A DNA stretch of 64,000 bases from Halomonas sp. HAL1 (GCF_030544485.1 NZ_CP130610.1:2480001-2544000), one strand, 5' to 3'. Counted from the stretch's first letter, positions 35,170 through 44,687 are shown. Numbers and translations are program-made. Notes: generated from the letters alone by a model not told the origin.

Positions 35170-35898
35170 CTACCGCCCGCCTGCTACATCAATAAATGAC
35201 CCCGTCACGTAAGAGGCTTCGTCCGACAGCAACCAGGCGATGGTATTCGCCACTTCTTCCGCGGTACCGCCACGCCGCATGGGAATCTGTGGTGCTAAGC
35301 GATCGACTCGCCCAGGCTCGCCACCATCGGCATGCATATCAGTGTAGATAAATCCGGGACGAACGGCGTTAACACGAATCCCTGAGGCAGCCACTTCAAG
35401 AGACAACCCCTTGGTTAGGGTATCCATGGCCCCTTTCGATGCAGCGTAGTCAACATACTCAAAGGGCGAGCCTGTTTTTGAGGCAAGTGATGAAACATTG
35501 ACGATGGCACCACCTGCTTGGAAGCGCCTGACGGCTTCCCTGGAACAGAGAAAGCAGCTGACCACGTTGCTATTGAGTACTTGGTTAAAGCGCTCAAGCT
35601 CGATATCCACCAGCTTGGATTGAGTAAACAAAATCCCTGCATTGTTGACCAAGTGGGTAACACCGCCAAAGTGCGCCTCAGCGGCATCAAACAGGCGGAC
35701 AACGTCTGCTTCTTTGCTGACATCCGCTTGATGGGCAAACGCCTGGCCCCCATCCCGTACAATGGAATCGACCACCTTATTCGCACGGTCTTTGTTCGCC
35801 AGATAGTTGACACACACCGCATAGCCTTTGGAGCCAAGCAGGATTGCTGTTGCTGCCCCAATACCTCGGCTTCCGCCTGTCACAATAACAACGTTCAT
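35170..35898 (-). CDS. Short-chain dehydrogenase/reductase
   Basis: 242-residue classical SDR. The cofactor motif TGGSRGIG is at the N-terminus, NNAG follows at about 89, and the catalytic triad is Ser in VSSLAS with Tyr and Lys in YAASKG. The PGFIYTDMHA and YVTGSFIDVAGG blocks complete the fold. The pattern resembles FabG-like or YgfF-type glucose dehydrogenase-like reductases, but the substrate is not readable. NADP preference is likely from the residues after strand two but not certain. It is divergent from the radical SAM gene. Confidence 0.9.
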   Translation of the reverse strand: MNVVIVTGGSRGIGAATAILLGSKGYAVCVNYLANKDRANKVVDSIVRDGGQAFAHQADVSKEADVVRLFDAAEAHFGGVTHLVNNAGILFTQSKLVDIELERFNQVLNSNVVSCFLCSREAVRRFQAGGAIVNVSSLASKTGSPFEYVDYAASKGAMDTLTKGLSLEVAASGIRVNAVRPGFIYTDMHADGGEPGRVDRLAPQIPMRRGGTAEEVANTIAWLLSDEASYVTGSFIDVAGGR

Positions 35899-36067
35899 AG
35901 TGCTTCCTCGCTTTTTAGCTACCTAACCCACCTAGCACATTACCCCCCGTACTAGTGGCTTGGGTAGCTCCATCATGCTCCCTAGCGAATTAACTCATTT
36001 ACTTGCTATTGATTTCTTTAAACCCGGCAACTACTGTATATATAATCATATTAACAGAGGTGATTCC

Positions 36068-37150
36068 ATGGCATCTCTTGGCCCCCCTTTCCAGCCAAAC
36101 TCTTACAAGGGACGCGGAGCGACCTATGACCCGCACAACCGTTTTGCACCTAGCCATAGCGTGGTGGAAGACGACGGTTGGTGGCGTGAGGAAGCCTCTA
36201 CGACCATCGCCACCGAAGTGCGCGAGGAAGTGAGCAAGAGCGCACTGTCGTGGAATAAATCACCGGACTTGCCATTTGACCGCTCACTGAACCCTTATCG
36301 TGGTTGTGAACATGGCTGCGTTTACTGCTACGCACGCCCCTCCCACGCTTACTGGGATTTATCGCCAGGGCTGGATTTCGAAACCAAGTTGATTGCCCGC
36401 AGCGGGTTGGTGGAACGGTTAACAGAGGAGCTTTGCCACCCCAACTATGTGTGCCGCCCGATCAACCTTTCCGGCAACACTGATTGCTACCAGCCGTTAG
36501 AGGCTACTTATAAAACCACACGCCGCTTGCTGGAGTTGCTGTTGGAGTGCCGCCATCCGGTAACGTTGGTAACTAAAAGTACGCTGGTGCTACGCGATCT
36601 AGAACTATTGGCAGAGATGGCAGAGCATCGCCTGGTGCGTGTGTTTGTTAGCTTGACCAGCCTGGACGCCAATTTAAAGCGTACGCTAGAACCACGGGCG
36701 GCGTCGCCTCAGGCGCGCTTACGGGCTATTCGTGAACTTAATACCGCGGGAGTCCCAGTCGGCACATTGATTTCGCCGGTTATTCCAGGGCTGACTGATC
36801 ATGAAATTGAAAAGCTTCTAGAAGCAGCCAGCCGTGCAGGGGCGAGAACGGCGGCCTGGATGCTACTGCGCTTACCTTACGAAGTGGCGCCGCTGTTTGA
36901 AGCGTGGTTGGAAGCTCATTACCCAGAACGCGCCGCCAAAGTGATGAGTCTTATGCGCCAGTGCCGGGGCGGCAAAGCCTATGATGCCCAATTTGGTAAG
37001 CGCTTTCGTGGTGAAGGGGTATTCGCGGATTTAATTGCCCAGCGCTTTGCCCGCGCCAGCCGCCAGTGGAACATGCAGGATCGCACCGAGCAGGGCTTGA
37101 ACACGCGAGATTTCCGCCCACCACGGGCGCAGGGCGACTTATTCCTTTAA
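36068..37150 (+). CDS. Radical SAM protein, PA0069/Rv2578c family
   Basis: 360 residues. The 4Fe-4S motif CEHGCVYCYARPSH lies at about residue 80, in the family-specific form preceded by NPYRG. LSGNTDCYQPLE and a DNA-photolyase-repair-like TIM barrel follow. It is related to SplB-type radical SAM enzymes, but the substrate of this subfamily is unknown. The start at 36068 has GAGGTG six bases upstream; the frame is open further left without a better start. It is followed by a small winged-helix gene 41 bases downstream, the same pairing found in some pseudomonads as far as I recall. Confidence 0.88.
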   Translation: MASLGPPFQPNSYKGRGATYDPHNRFAPSHSVVEDDGWWREEASTTIATEVREEVSKSALSWNKSPDLPFDRSLNPYRGCEHGCVYCYARPSHAYWDLSPGLDFETKLIARSGLVERLTEELCHPNYVCRPINLSGNTDCYQPLEATYKTTRRLLELLLECRHPVTLVTKSTLVLRDLELLAEMAEHRLVRVFVSLTSLDANLKRTLEPRAASPQARLRAIRELNTAGVPVGTLISPVIPGLTDHEIEKLLEAASRAGARTAAWMLLRLPYEVAPLFEAWLEAHYPERAAKVMSLMRQCRGGKAYDAQFGKRFRGEGVFADLIAQRFARASRQWNMQDRTEQGLNTRDFRPPRAQGDLFL

Positions 37151-37191
37151 GCTAAGCAGCGCTTTAATCAATTTGCTGTTAAGGAAGCCTA

Positions 37192-37497
37192 ATGTCCGCG
37201 CTTAGCAAAACGAAATCGAGTTTTTACCGACGTTTATACGTGGCCCATCTGATCGAACATGGCGCTGCCAGCGTGCCTGCACTCATTGAAGCCACCGGCA
37301 TGCCACGGCGTACCGCCCAGGATACGATAGCCTCCCTTGCCGAATTAGATATCGAGTGCGTATTTACGAAAGATGAAGGCGAGCGCCACAACATTGGCCG
37401 CTACCAAATACGTGACTGGGGGGCGATTGACCCACGTTGGGTGGCAACGAATGCCGAGCGGCTTAAACAGGCACTCGGCTATTCCGGAACCCTCTGA
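37192..37497 (+). CDS. Small winged helix-turn-helix protein
   Basis: 101 residues, mostly one winged-helix domain: FYRRLYVAHLIEHG, then VPALIEATGMPRRTAQDTI as the helix-turn-helix, then a short wing and an acidic-aromatic tail. The fold resembles FaeA/MarR-like small regulators. There is no ligand domain. AAGGAAG lies before the ATG. Its last 19 bases overlap the 3' end of the convergent copper ATPase gene. Target unknown. Confidence 0.75.
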   Translation: MSALSKTKSSFYRRLYVAHLIEHGAASVPALIEATGMPRRTAQDTIASLAELDIECVFTKDEGERHNIGRYQIRDWGAIDPRWVATNAERLKQALGYSGTL

Positions 37498-39692
37498 TCG
37501 TTTTCCTCCGGCTCGGCCCACGCTAACCGTGCGGCATTGAGCGTGACACTCAGCGAACTTGCCGCCATGGCGAGTACCGCGACCAGTGGCGGAATGGCCA
37601 TCACAGCTACCAGCCCTAGTGCCAGCGTATTATAAAGTGCCGAGAAGAACAGATTCTGCACCATGATGCGCCGGGTGCGTTTAGCAATGCTAAGCAGTTG
37701 CACTACACCACCCATTCCCGGCGTCATGAGCTGTGCAGAAGCCCCTTCACGGGCGGCTTCGCTGGCACTTAGCGGGGCAATACCCACATCAGCCGCGGCC
37801 AAGCTCAACGTATCATTCAAGCCATCACCCACGTAAAGCGTTGGCGATGGTAGCGCCTGCAACAGCCTCGCTTTGGCTTCAGGCGAACGCTGGGCATAGC
37901 AAGCTTCTCGGGCAAGCCCTATCTGCTCACCCAGCCAGCTAACGGCCCCCTGCCGGTCGCCGCTAATCATCGCTACCACATAGCCTGATGCGAGCAGACG
38001 CTTCATGCTTGGAGCGGCATCCCCCACCGGTTGATCAGCCAGATAGAACGTGGCCAGCCAGCCCGCTTCGTCAGCCAACATCACTTGAGAAGCAAACGTC
38101 AGCGCGGGGTCTTCAGCTTGAAATGGCAACGCAATCTGCTGACGAGTTAGCCAATTAGCGCTGCCTAGCGTTAGCCACTCGCCGCTATTTAGCTGCACTC
38201 GGCGCCCTTCCCCAGGCGATTCATTTACTTCTATATTCTGATCCGGATTCTGCTCAGGGTGCTGATCACGTTGATCATCCGACCAGTGGGTTAACGCGTG
38301 CGCTAGCGGATGTTCGCTTCCAACGACGGCGGCGCTTAATTTGCGCTGCACAGTATGCTTATCAACGCCCTCCCGCGCCTGCCAATGCAGCACGGAATGA
38401 TTGCCGATCGTTAAGGTGCCGGTTTTATCCAGTGCTACCGAGCGAATGCGCGCCAAGGTTTCAAGCGCTGCCGGGTCGCGTAGCGCAATACCTTGCTGCA
38501 TGGCCTGACTGCTACCGGCAAGGCTTGCCAACGGCACGGCAAGCCCCACAGCACAGGGGCACGCCACCACCAGTACGGAAAGCGCCCGCACAAAGGCCTC
38601 TTCCCAGCCCGTTCCAAATAACAGCGCAGCAGGCAGCGTCAGCAACGCCAGCACAAGCGCTAAGGGGCTTAGCCAAGCGGCAAAGCGGTCAGCTAGCTTC
38701 TGCAGCTCGCCTTTTTTGGCCTGATAGCGGCGCATTTCGTCGCATAGACGGTCTAACCGGCGCTTGCCTACCCCGGCGCTCACCTGCATTACCAGCGGCG
38801 CTGCCCCCAGGTAGCGGCAGCCTGCATAGACCTTCTGACCTGTATGAAAGTGGCGCGGCAGGCTTTCACCGGTCAGCGAGGCGGTATCGATCCAGCCAGG
38901 CGCCTCCAGAGTGCCATCAAGCGCTACCAGCTCACCTGGCGCTAACTCGGCGCGCATTCCTGCGGCCACTTCATCGGCAGGAACCATTACCCAATGTTCA
39001 TGTTGGTAAACGTTTATGTTCGCGTTCGGTATTGTTAATGCGTCCAACGCTTTTAACCCACGGTGACGGCACAGCGTTTCCACTAACCGCCCGACTAGCA
39101 ATAGCACAATCAGCATCACCGCCGTATCGAAATATACTTCCGATGAACCGCGCCATAAAAGCCCGATCGAGACGAGCACCGCGCCAAATACACCAAGGCT
39201 GACGAGCACATCCATCCCAGGGCGTTTGGCTAGCAATGTACGCCACCCCGCTCGGTAAAACGGCACGCCCGCAAACAGCACCACGGGAAGTGAAAAAGCA
39301 CCCGACACCCATGCCACTACCTGCTCGACCTGTTCATTGGGCAAGGCGGATGCGTAGACCAGAACTGAGGCAAGCATGGTCCACATGCCAAATAGCGAAC
39401 CCACCATCAGCCTAAGTGTGAGGTAGCGGCTCTCCTCTTCCAGTCGCGCATGGGCATCGCCCACCGGCTCAAGTTCCGTCAGCCGGTAGCCTAGTCGCTT
39501 AACCTTTGAGGCAAGCACTGAGAGCTGAGTCGCGGCTGGCGTGCCGCTTATACAGAGCGTGGCGCTGGGATAATGCACGCTAACGTCGTGCACGCCATCA
39601 CTCCGTTTGAGGGAGCCTTCTACGGCCAACGCGCAACTGGTGCACCACATACCGTGAAGGGTATAGAGCTTGTCTGCGTTAGTGTCAGTCAT
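37479..39692 (-). CDS. Copper-translocating P-type ATPase, CcoI/CopA2-like
   Basis: 737-residue P1B-type ATPase. One N-terminal metal-binding domain has the CxxC in GMWCTSCALAVE; membrane segments surround the transport motif ACPCAVGLAVP; the phosphorylation site is DKTGTLT; the HP motif is SEHPLAHAL; the hinge is GDGLNDTLSLAAADVG. The start at 39692 lies five bases after the stop of the preceding small membrane protein gene. Being last in the caa3 oxidase operon, it is more likely to export copper for oxidase assembly than for general detoxification. A TTG at 39707 would add five residues. Confidence 0.92.
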   Translation of the reverse strand: MTDTNADKLYTLHGMWCTSCALAVEGSLKRSDGVHDVSVHYPSATLCISGTPAATQLSVLASKVKRLGYRLTELEPVGDAHARLEEESRYLTLRLMVGSLFGMWTMLASVLVYASALPNEQVEQVVAWVSGAFSLPVVLFAGVPFYRAGWRTLLAKRPGMDVLVSLGVFGAVLVSIGLLWRGSSEVYFDTAVMLIVLLLVGRLVETLCRHRGLKALDALTIPNANINVYQHEHWVMVPADEVAAGMRAELAPGELVALDGTLEAPGWIDTASLTGESLPRHFHTGQKVYAGCRYLGAAPLVMQVSAGVGKRRLDRLCDEMRRYQAKKGELQKLADRFAAWLSPLALVLALLTLPAALLFGTGWEEAFVRALSVLVVACPCAVGLAVPLASLAGSSQAMQQGIALRDPAALETLARIRSVALDKTGTLTIGNHSVLHWQAREGVDKHTVQRKLSAAVVGSEHPLAHALTHWSDDQRDQHPEQNPDQNIEVNESPGEGRRVQLNSGEWLTLGSANWLTRQQIALPFQAEDPALTFASQVMLADEAGWLATFYLADQPVGDAAPSMKRLLASGYVVAMISGDRQGAVSWLGEQIGLAREACYAQRSPEAKARLLQALPSPTLYVGDGLNDTLSLAAADVGIAPLSASEAAREGASAQLMTPGMGGVVQLLSIAKRTRRIMVQNLFFSALYNTLALGLVAVMAIPPLVAVLAMAASSLSVTLNAARLAWAEPEENDQRVPE

Positions 39693-39697
39693 ACCAC

Positions 39698-40054
39698 TCA
39701 CAGGCAAGGCGGAATACCGATGATGGGCATCGCTGCAAACAATACGCCGAAGGTAGAAAAGAGATAGAGCCCGGCAGAAACCCGTGCATTAAAGCGCAGC
39801 CGCCCGGCATGACGTTTGCTCATGCGGTAACACCCCACCGTTAACGCGGCTAATAGCGCAACGGCGGCAAGACTGACCATAAGCAGCAACGCATTAACGA
39901 GGGTAAAAACACCTTGTTCTGGGTCAGGGGGAATGACTTCACAGGCCACAGCATGGCCACCGTAAACTGTTACAAACCAAGCACTCCAAAGCGTTAAGCT
40001 AATAACAAAGTGTAATGGGTGAGTGAGGTGTAAGCGCTGCATCACGATGGTCAT
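39698..40054 (-). CDS. Small membrane protein of the oxidase operon, unknown function
   Basis: 118 residues with three probable membrane segments: about 14-32 (LHFVISLTLWSAWFVTVYG), 49-72 and 90-113. A short loop between the first two contains a single cysteine (HAVACEVIPPD). It lies between the subunit I/III gene and the copper ATPase, only a few bases from each, so it is probably an assembly or accessory factor for the oxidase. I do not recognise a named family. Confidence 0.7.
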   Translation of the reverse strand: MTIVMQRLHLTHPLHFVISLTLWSAWFVTVYGGHAVACEVIPPDPEQGVFTLVNALLLMVSLAAVALLAALTVGCYRMSKRHAGRLRFNARVSAGLYLFSTFGVLFAAMPIIGIPPCL

Positions 40055-40058
40055 CCGC

Positions 40059-42599
40059 CTAACTCCCTATGACACGGGGCAGCACGGCAAGCGCGCCCAC
40101 GATGATCCAGAACGTCGCCACGTTATAACGCCACAATTGAGCAACGACAGCGGGCTCAAAAGGTGCATGGACGCCCACATAGCCATAACCCACCCGTAGG
40201 CCCTGAAGCAGCGTTAGCACAGCACCCAAACCTCCATGAAACAGTGCATACGCTAGACCCACCATAATGATTGCATCATGAGAGTTCTCGGTAACCGCAA
40301 GGTCTGCGCTCAGCAGTACCCAAAGCGTGATGCCCACCTGCAAAAACCCAAGCGCACTAATACTGAACATGCCTAGTGACAGCCCAGCATCACGCTGCTG
40401 ACGCAACCCACTTATCAGTTTTTCGAGGATGCCTGCACCTACCGTGAGTGCTCCACCAGCCAACAGCAGGCCCACCAGGGAGAGCGGTGAAACCTCAGGC
40501 ATTCGCCATTCAGGCGAGACCGTCCAAAGGTAGAACCAGCCAAACAAATAGGAAAGGAAGAACGAGCCATTAGCGAGCATGGTTATCGACATTGCCCATA
40601 GCCCGGGGCCATCCATGGTTCGCGAGTGCAGCGGAGGATCGCCGGGTGCCACCCGTGCATCAGGCGCAGCTTTTGGATGTGCACCGTTTTCCCATGACCA
40701 GCGCAATAGAAACAATCCAGCGACCACCACGGCGATAACGGCCAACGGGTAAAGGCGAGTCAGCAGACTTAAACACACCACTGCCAACGCCATCGCAGCG
40801 AAAAGCGGCCACCAAGAGTTACCTGGCAGGTGAATAATTTCGCGCACTTTGCCGGTTAACGGGTCGGTTCCCCACATTTCACGTCGCCCATGAGTCGCTA
40901 CCGCCAAACTATGCTGGCCTTCCGCTATAGTGCGCGGCAAATCAGGGTCATCCCAAAGCGGGTGGCGTGTCTCGATTTTTGGCAAACTGACAAAATTATA
41001 GGCGCTTGGCGGCATGCTATTGGCCCACTCAAGGCCATCAGCATTCCATGGATTAGGCTTAGCGGGCTTGCCAAAACGGAAGTGTAGAGCAAAATCCAGC
41101 AGCACCATGGCAATCCCCGCCGACATAATGAAGCCGCCTACTGAAGAAATTAGATTAAAAATATCCCAACCCATGCCCGCGTCATAAGAGTAAACACGGC
41201 GCGGCATACCCAGCAGCCCGGTCCAGTGCATAATCAGGAATGTGGTATTAAAACCGATGAATGTCAGCCAGAAGCCCCATTTACCCAGCGTTTCAGAAGG
41301 CATACGGCCTGAAAAGAGGGGCAGCCAGTAGTAAAGCCCGGCGATCAGCGGGAAGAACATCCCGCCGACTAAAACGTAGTGCATATGTGCCACCACGAAG
41401 TGGGTATCGTGCACTTGCCAGTTAAACGGCACCAGCGCCAGCATTACCCCCGTTAAGCCGCCGCACACAAAAATGATCAAGAAGCCTAATATCCATAGCA
41501 TCGGCAGCTTCATCTTCGGCTTACCCAGCCATAACGTCGCCAGCCAAACAAATACCTGAATCGCCGTGGGCACCGCGACCAGCATACTGGCAGCTGAAAA
41601 GAAGGCTTGAGCCAGCTGGGGAATCCCCACGGTAAACATATGGTGGACCCATAATCCAAAGCTGATAAAGCCGGTGGTGACAATGGCAAAAACCACCCAG
41701 CCATAGCCCACAATCGGACGGCCAGCGAACACCGGTATCAGCGTAGACACTATCCCCGCCGCCGGTAAAAAGATGATGTAAACCTCAGGGTGACCGAACA
41801 GCCAGAAGAGATGCTGCCAAAGAATGGGGTCACCGCCCCCGGCCACGTCAAAAAAAGGCATCCCCGCGGCACGCTCGAGCTCAAGTAAAATACTGCCCAG
41901 AATCAGCGGCGGGAAACCGACCACAATCATTAAAGCCATCGCGAGAATGTACCAGGCAAACAGCGGCATTTTATGCAGCGCCATTCCTTGGGTACGCGTA
42001 CGCAGTATTGAAACCACCAGTTCTACACCCGCAGAGAGGGCGGAGATTTCAACAAAGGTGATCCCCAGTAGCCAAAAATCCGAACCTAAACCAGGTGAAT
42101 ACTCGCTACTACTGAGCGGGGTATACATGAACCAGCCGCTGTCCGGCGCCATTTCTAACACCAAACTAAACGTTAAGATGATCCCGCCGAATAGATAGCA
42201 CCAGTAGCCCAGCGATGTTAGCCGTGGGCAGACCAGATCGCGGGCACCGATCATCTTGGGAATCATGTAAATCGCTAACCCTTCCAGCATAGGAATAGCG
42301 AACAGGAACATCATCACCGTGCCATGCATGGTGGTGACCTGGTTATAGATATCCGGTGTCATGAAATCTTGATCAGAAAGCGCCAGCTGGGTGCGTACCA
42401 GCATGGCCAACAAACCGCCGATCAAGAAAAACACCATCCCAGTGACCATGAATCTCAGGCCAAGGGTGGTGTGGTTTACAATGGTCAGTGCTTTTAAGCC
42501 GCGCGGATTTCCCCAGATCTCATGCAGATCGTTGTGCAACCGCTTAGGATTTTCGGGTAAATCGCCCGGTGGCGTCACTTCACGATTAATGGTCGTCAT
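40059..42599 (-). CDS. Cytochrome c oxidase subunit I fused to subunit III
   Basis: 846-residue inner-membrane protein. Residues 1 to about 560 are subunit I: the low-spin haem His in TTMHGTVMMF, the cross-linked His-Tyr and proton-channel Glu in FGHPEVYII (A1 type), the Cu-B pair in WVHHMF, and the haem ligands in VAHMHYVLVGG. Residues from about 600 are subunit III, with MTMDGPGLWAMS-like entry helices and further membrane segments. I+III fusion is known in several caa3-type oxidases. ATG 42599 overlaps the coxB stop by four bases. Confidence 0.94.
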   Translation of the reverse strand: MTTINREVTPPGDLPENPKRLHNDLHEIWGNPRGLKALTIVNHTTLGLRFMVTGMVFFLIGGLLAMLVRTQLALSDQDFMTPDIYNQVTTMHGTVMMFLFAIPMLEGLAIYMIPKMIGARDLVCPRLTSLGYWCYLFGGIILTFSLVLEMAPDSGWFMYTPLSSSEYSPGLGSDFWLLGITFVEISALSAGVELVVSILRTRTQGMALHKMPLFAWYILAMALMIVVGFPPLILGSILLELERAAGMPFFDVAGGGDPILWQHLFWLFGHPEVYIIFLPAAGIVSTLIPVFAGRPIVGYGWVVFAIVTTGFISFGLWVHHMFTVGIPQLAQAFFSAASMLVAVPTAIQVFVWLATLWLGKPKMKLPMLWILGFLIIFVCGGLTGVMLALVPFNWQVHDTHFVVAHMHYVLVGGMFFPLIAGLYYWLPLFSGRMPSETLGKWGFWLTFIGFNTTFLIMHWTGLLGMPRRVYSYDAGMGWDIFNLISSVGGFIMSAGIAMVLLDFALHFRFGKPAKPNPWNADGLEWANSMPPSAYNFVSLPKIETRHPLWDDPDLPRTIAEGQHSLAVATHGRREMWGTDPLTGKVREIIHLPGNSWWPLFAAMALAVVCLSLLTRLYPLAVIAVVVAGLFLLRWSWENGAHPKAAPDARVAPGDPPLHSRTMDGPGLWAMSITMLANGSFFLSYLFGWFYLWTVSPEWRMPEVSPLSLVGLLLAGGALTVGAGILEKLISGLRQQRDAGLSLGMFSISALGFLQVGITLWVLLSADLAVTENSHDAIIMVGLAYALFHGGLGAVLTLLQGLRVGYGYVGVHAPFEPAVVAQLWRYNVATFWIIVGALAVLPRVIGS

Positions 42600-43675
42600 G
42601 GTGTCAAGCTCTCCAGCCAAGCACCCAGGGACGCCAAGGTAGCGGTGTCAATATCATCATGGGGCGGCATTTTATTGCCTGGTTTTAAACGTTGATGGTG
42701 TTGCAGCCAGTGGGTCACCGCGCCCTCTTCCATGGCCATAATGCCCGCTCCTAAGCTGGTACGGCTGCCTAAATCAGAAAGGTCAGGCCCTTCTCCAGCC
42801 GTTGAGAGCCCGGCTACCCGGTGGCAGCTCGCGCAATGGGTCATAAATGCCTCCCTGGCAGGTTCATGCTGTTGGTCGTTTGTCGCTAGCGACGACAATT
42901 CATCCGTTTGACGGTCAGCCAACCAAGCGTCGTACTCGTCGCGCTCGACAGCTTCTACATAGAGCTGCATCTGGGCATGCTGGGCGCCGCAGAACTCGGC
43001 GCATTGAGCGCCAAATACCGCTGGCTCATCCGCTTCCAAGCGTATTTTATTGATGCGCCCTGGAACCATATCAATCTTGCCACCTAACCGCGGCACCCAA
43101 AAGGCATGGATCACATCGGCACCGGTGACATGAAAATCAATGGGCTCACCCGCCGGCATGATGAGTTGATTAGCAGTCACCACTTCGCCGCCTTCCGCTC
43201 CTGGGTAGCGCACTTCCCACCACCACTGATGGCCGATGACTTCAATCACTTCCGGTGGATCACTTAAAGGCAGCGTTAACATACGTTGCCCCGTCGGCAC
43301 ACCAAAAGTTAACAGCGCGATAATACTGGCGACTGGCAGTATTATCCCGCCGCCGACAATCCAACGCCGTGCCACCCGGCGCTCTTCTACCGGCGTGCGT
43401 GCCACCTCTTTACGCTTAAAGGTATACAGCCAAAAAACGGTGACCATTACCAATACGACGGTGCCAAAGCCTAGCATCACCCACCAAATCATCACCACAT
43501 CTCGCGCAGCTTGGCCTGCCGGGTCTAGAATAGACTTATCGCCCGCGCAGCCGGTTAGCAGTAATCCAGCTAACAGGGCGAGCAGAATGCCCAGCCGGTT
43601 GACCCTCTGCTGGGTTAAGCGTTGAATACTTGTTAAGCGCTGGATACGTGTTAAACATTGAAGTCTAAGCCTCAT
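42596..43675 (-). CDS. coxB: Cytochrome c oxidase subunit II fused to cytochrome c
   Basis: 359 residues. A lipoprotein-type signal ends LLTGC at about residue 43, two membrane segments follow, then the cupredoxin domain with QWWWEVRYP and the Cu-A site CAEFCGAQHAQM, and last a cytochrome c domain with the haem site CASCH and a Met ligand near KMPPHDD. This marks a caa3-type oxidase. ATG 43675 has AGGA eight bases upstream; a TTG at 43717 is less likely. The N-terminal coding region contains three 18-base tandem repeats. Confidence 0.93.
   Translation of the reverse strand: MRLRLQCLTRIQRLTSIQRLTQQRVNRLGILLALLAGLLLTGCAGDKSILDPAGQAARDVVMIWWVMLGFGTVVLVMVTVFWLYTFKRKEVARTPVEERRVARRWIVGGGIILPVASIIALLTFGVPTGQRMLTLPLSDPPEVIEVIGHQWWWEVRYPGAEGGEVVTANQLIMPAGEPIDFHVTGADVIHAFWVPRLGGKIDMVPGRINKIRLEADEPAVFGAQCAEFCGAQHAQMQLYVEAVERDEYDAWLADRQTDELSSLATNDQQHEPAREAFMTHCASCHRVAGLSTAGEGPDLSDLGSRTSLGAGIMAMEEGAVTHWLQHHQRLKPGNKMPPHDDIDTATLASLGAWLESLTP
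43614..43667. repeat. Three 18-base tandem repeats in the start of coxB
   Basis: Units at 43614-43631, 43632-43649 and 43650-43667 all begin GTTAA and share most positions. On the coding (minus) strand they specify the near-repeating peptide LTRIQRLTSIQRL before the signal anchor. The unit length is a multiple of three, so copy-number changes would keep the frame. Confidence 0.75.
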
Positions 43676-43710
43676 CCCTGAATTCCTTTTTCTGCCCACA
43701 GGAAGTGACC

Positions 43711-44172
43711 ATGGCAAAAACTCGCCAACTCTCGATCGTAAGCCGCGCCTCTATCGCCGGCCACCCATTGCATCCAGTGATGATTCATTTCCCGGTCGCT
43801 GCACTGTTGGCGCTGGTGGCCAGCGATATCGGCTTTTTGCTGAGTGGTGATGAATTCTGGCTGCGCGCCAGCTTGTGGCTGGCTGGCGTCGGTGCGTTTG
43901 GCGGCTGGATTGCCAGTACGGCGGGGATTATTGACTTGGTCACCGTGCCGCGTATTCGCCGCCTTATTACCGGTTGGAGTCATGCCATCGTAGCGGTCGT
44001 AATGCTCTCGCTGGCGTCGCTGAACTGGCTGCTGCGCTTTAACGACGCCAGCGCGATTTTGCCCTGGGGATTGGCCGTATCGCTGATCACCGCTGGCTTG
44101 ATCGCCGTGGCGGGCCTGCTGGGCGGCCAACTGGTGTATGAACATGCGGTCGGTGTCGACGTTGAGGACTAG
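43711..44172 (+). CDS. DUF2231 membrane protein
   Basis: 153 residues with four predicted membrane segments. The N-terminal block GHPLHPVMIHFPVAALL is the DUF2231 hallmark, with three His residues near the membrane face. The function of the family is unknown; members often sit near cytochrome genes. The ATG at 43711 follows AGGA; a GTG at 43705 would add two residues. It is divergent from the caa3 operon (35-base gap) and converges on the CopD-like gene. Confidence 0.85.
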   Translation: MAKTRQLSIVSRASIAGHPLHPVMIHFPVAALLALVASDIGFLLSGDEFWLRASLWLAGVGAFGGWIASTAGIIDLVTVPRIRRLITGWSHAIVAVVMLSLASLNWLLRFNDASAILPWGLAVSLITAGLIAVAGLLGGQLVYEHAVGVDVED

Positions 44173-44182
44173 AGCCACAGTG

Positions 44183-44608
44183 TTAGCTCCAATCCAGCGG
44201 TTTTGCTAATACAAAGCCTAGCACACTGAGAATGGCCACTAACGCAACGCATAGCGCTGTCCAGTTGGCGGGCTTCACCCAACGGTAGTGGCCCTGTTCA
44301 AGGCGCAGTATTAACCAGCCAAAACAGCCATGAGCGGCCACCATCGCCACCACGGCGCCAAGCTTTAAGATTAACCAGCCGCCCAATATGCCATGGATAA
44401 GAAACAACAGCGTACCCGACGCAATCGCCACTAAGGCGGCAGGGGTAGCAAAAGAGATATAAAAAAACCGCGGCATTGGCGGCGTACCCTGTGCAAAGCC
44501 CGAGTCTTTACGTAGCTGCAGCGTTTGGCTGAGCAAAGCGGGCAAATACAACAGCGAGCCGCACCAGATCACTAGCGCGGCAATGTGAAGCAGTTTAAGC
44601 CAGGGCAT
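44183..44608 (-). CDS. CopD-like membrane protein
   Basis: 141 residues with four membrane segments. The N-terminus WLKLLHIAALVIWCGSLLYLP, with a membrane His, resembles the CopD and HemJ-like superfamily, in which such His residues bind haem or copper. Given the nearby caa3 oxidase, a role in copper or haem supply is plausible but unproven. The gene is monocistronic and 74 bases from the DUF2797 gene upstream of it. Confidence 0.7.
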   Translation of the reverse strand: MPWLKLLHIAALVIWCGSLLYLPALLSQTLQLRKDSGFAQGTPPMPRFFYISFATPAALVAIASGTLLFLIHGILGGWLILKLGAVVAMVAAHGCFGWLILRLEQGHYRWVKPANWTALCVALVAILSVLGFVLAKPLDWS

Positions 44609-44687
44609 CGGGGCTTCCTTGCATTGCTTAAGGCGAGATAATGCTACCCCCTAACCTTAGCCAACTCACCGCACTCTGGCTAGCCGA

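Noticed and set aside
37479..37497. Overlap of the winged-helix gene with the copper ATPase gene as a regulatory antisense
   Set aside because: Nineteen bases of 3' overlap between convergent genes is common and needs no special explanation.
38432..39202. Long plus-strand open frame (256 codons) opposite the copper ATPase gene
   Set aside because: Low-complexity, Arg/Pro/Ala-rich product typical of antisense frames in GC-rich genes; no family pattern or ribosome site.
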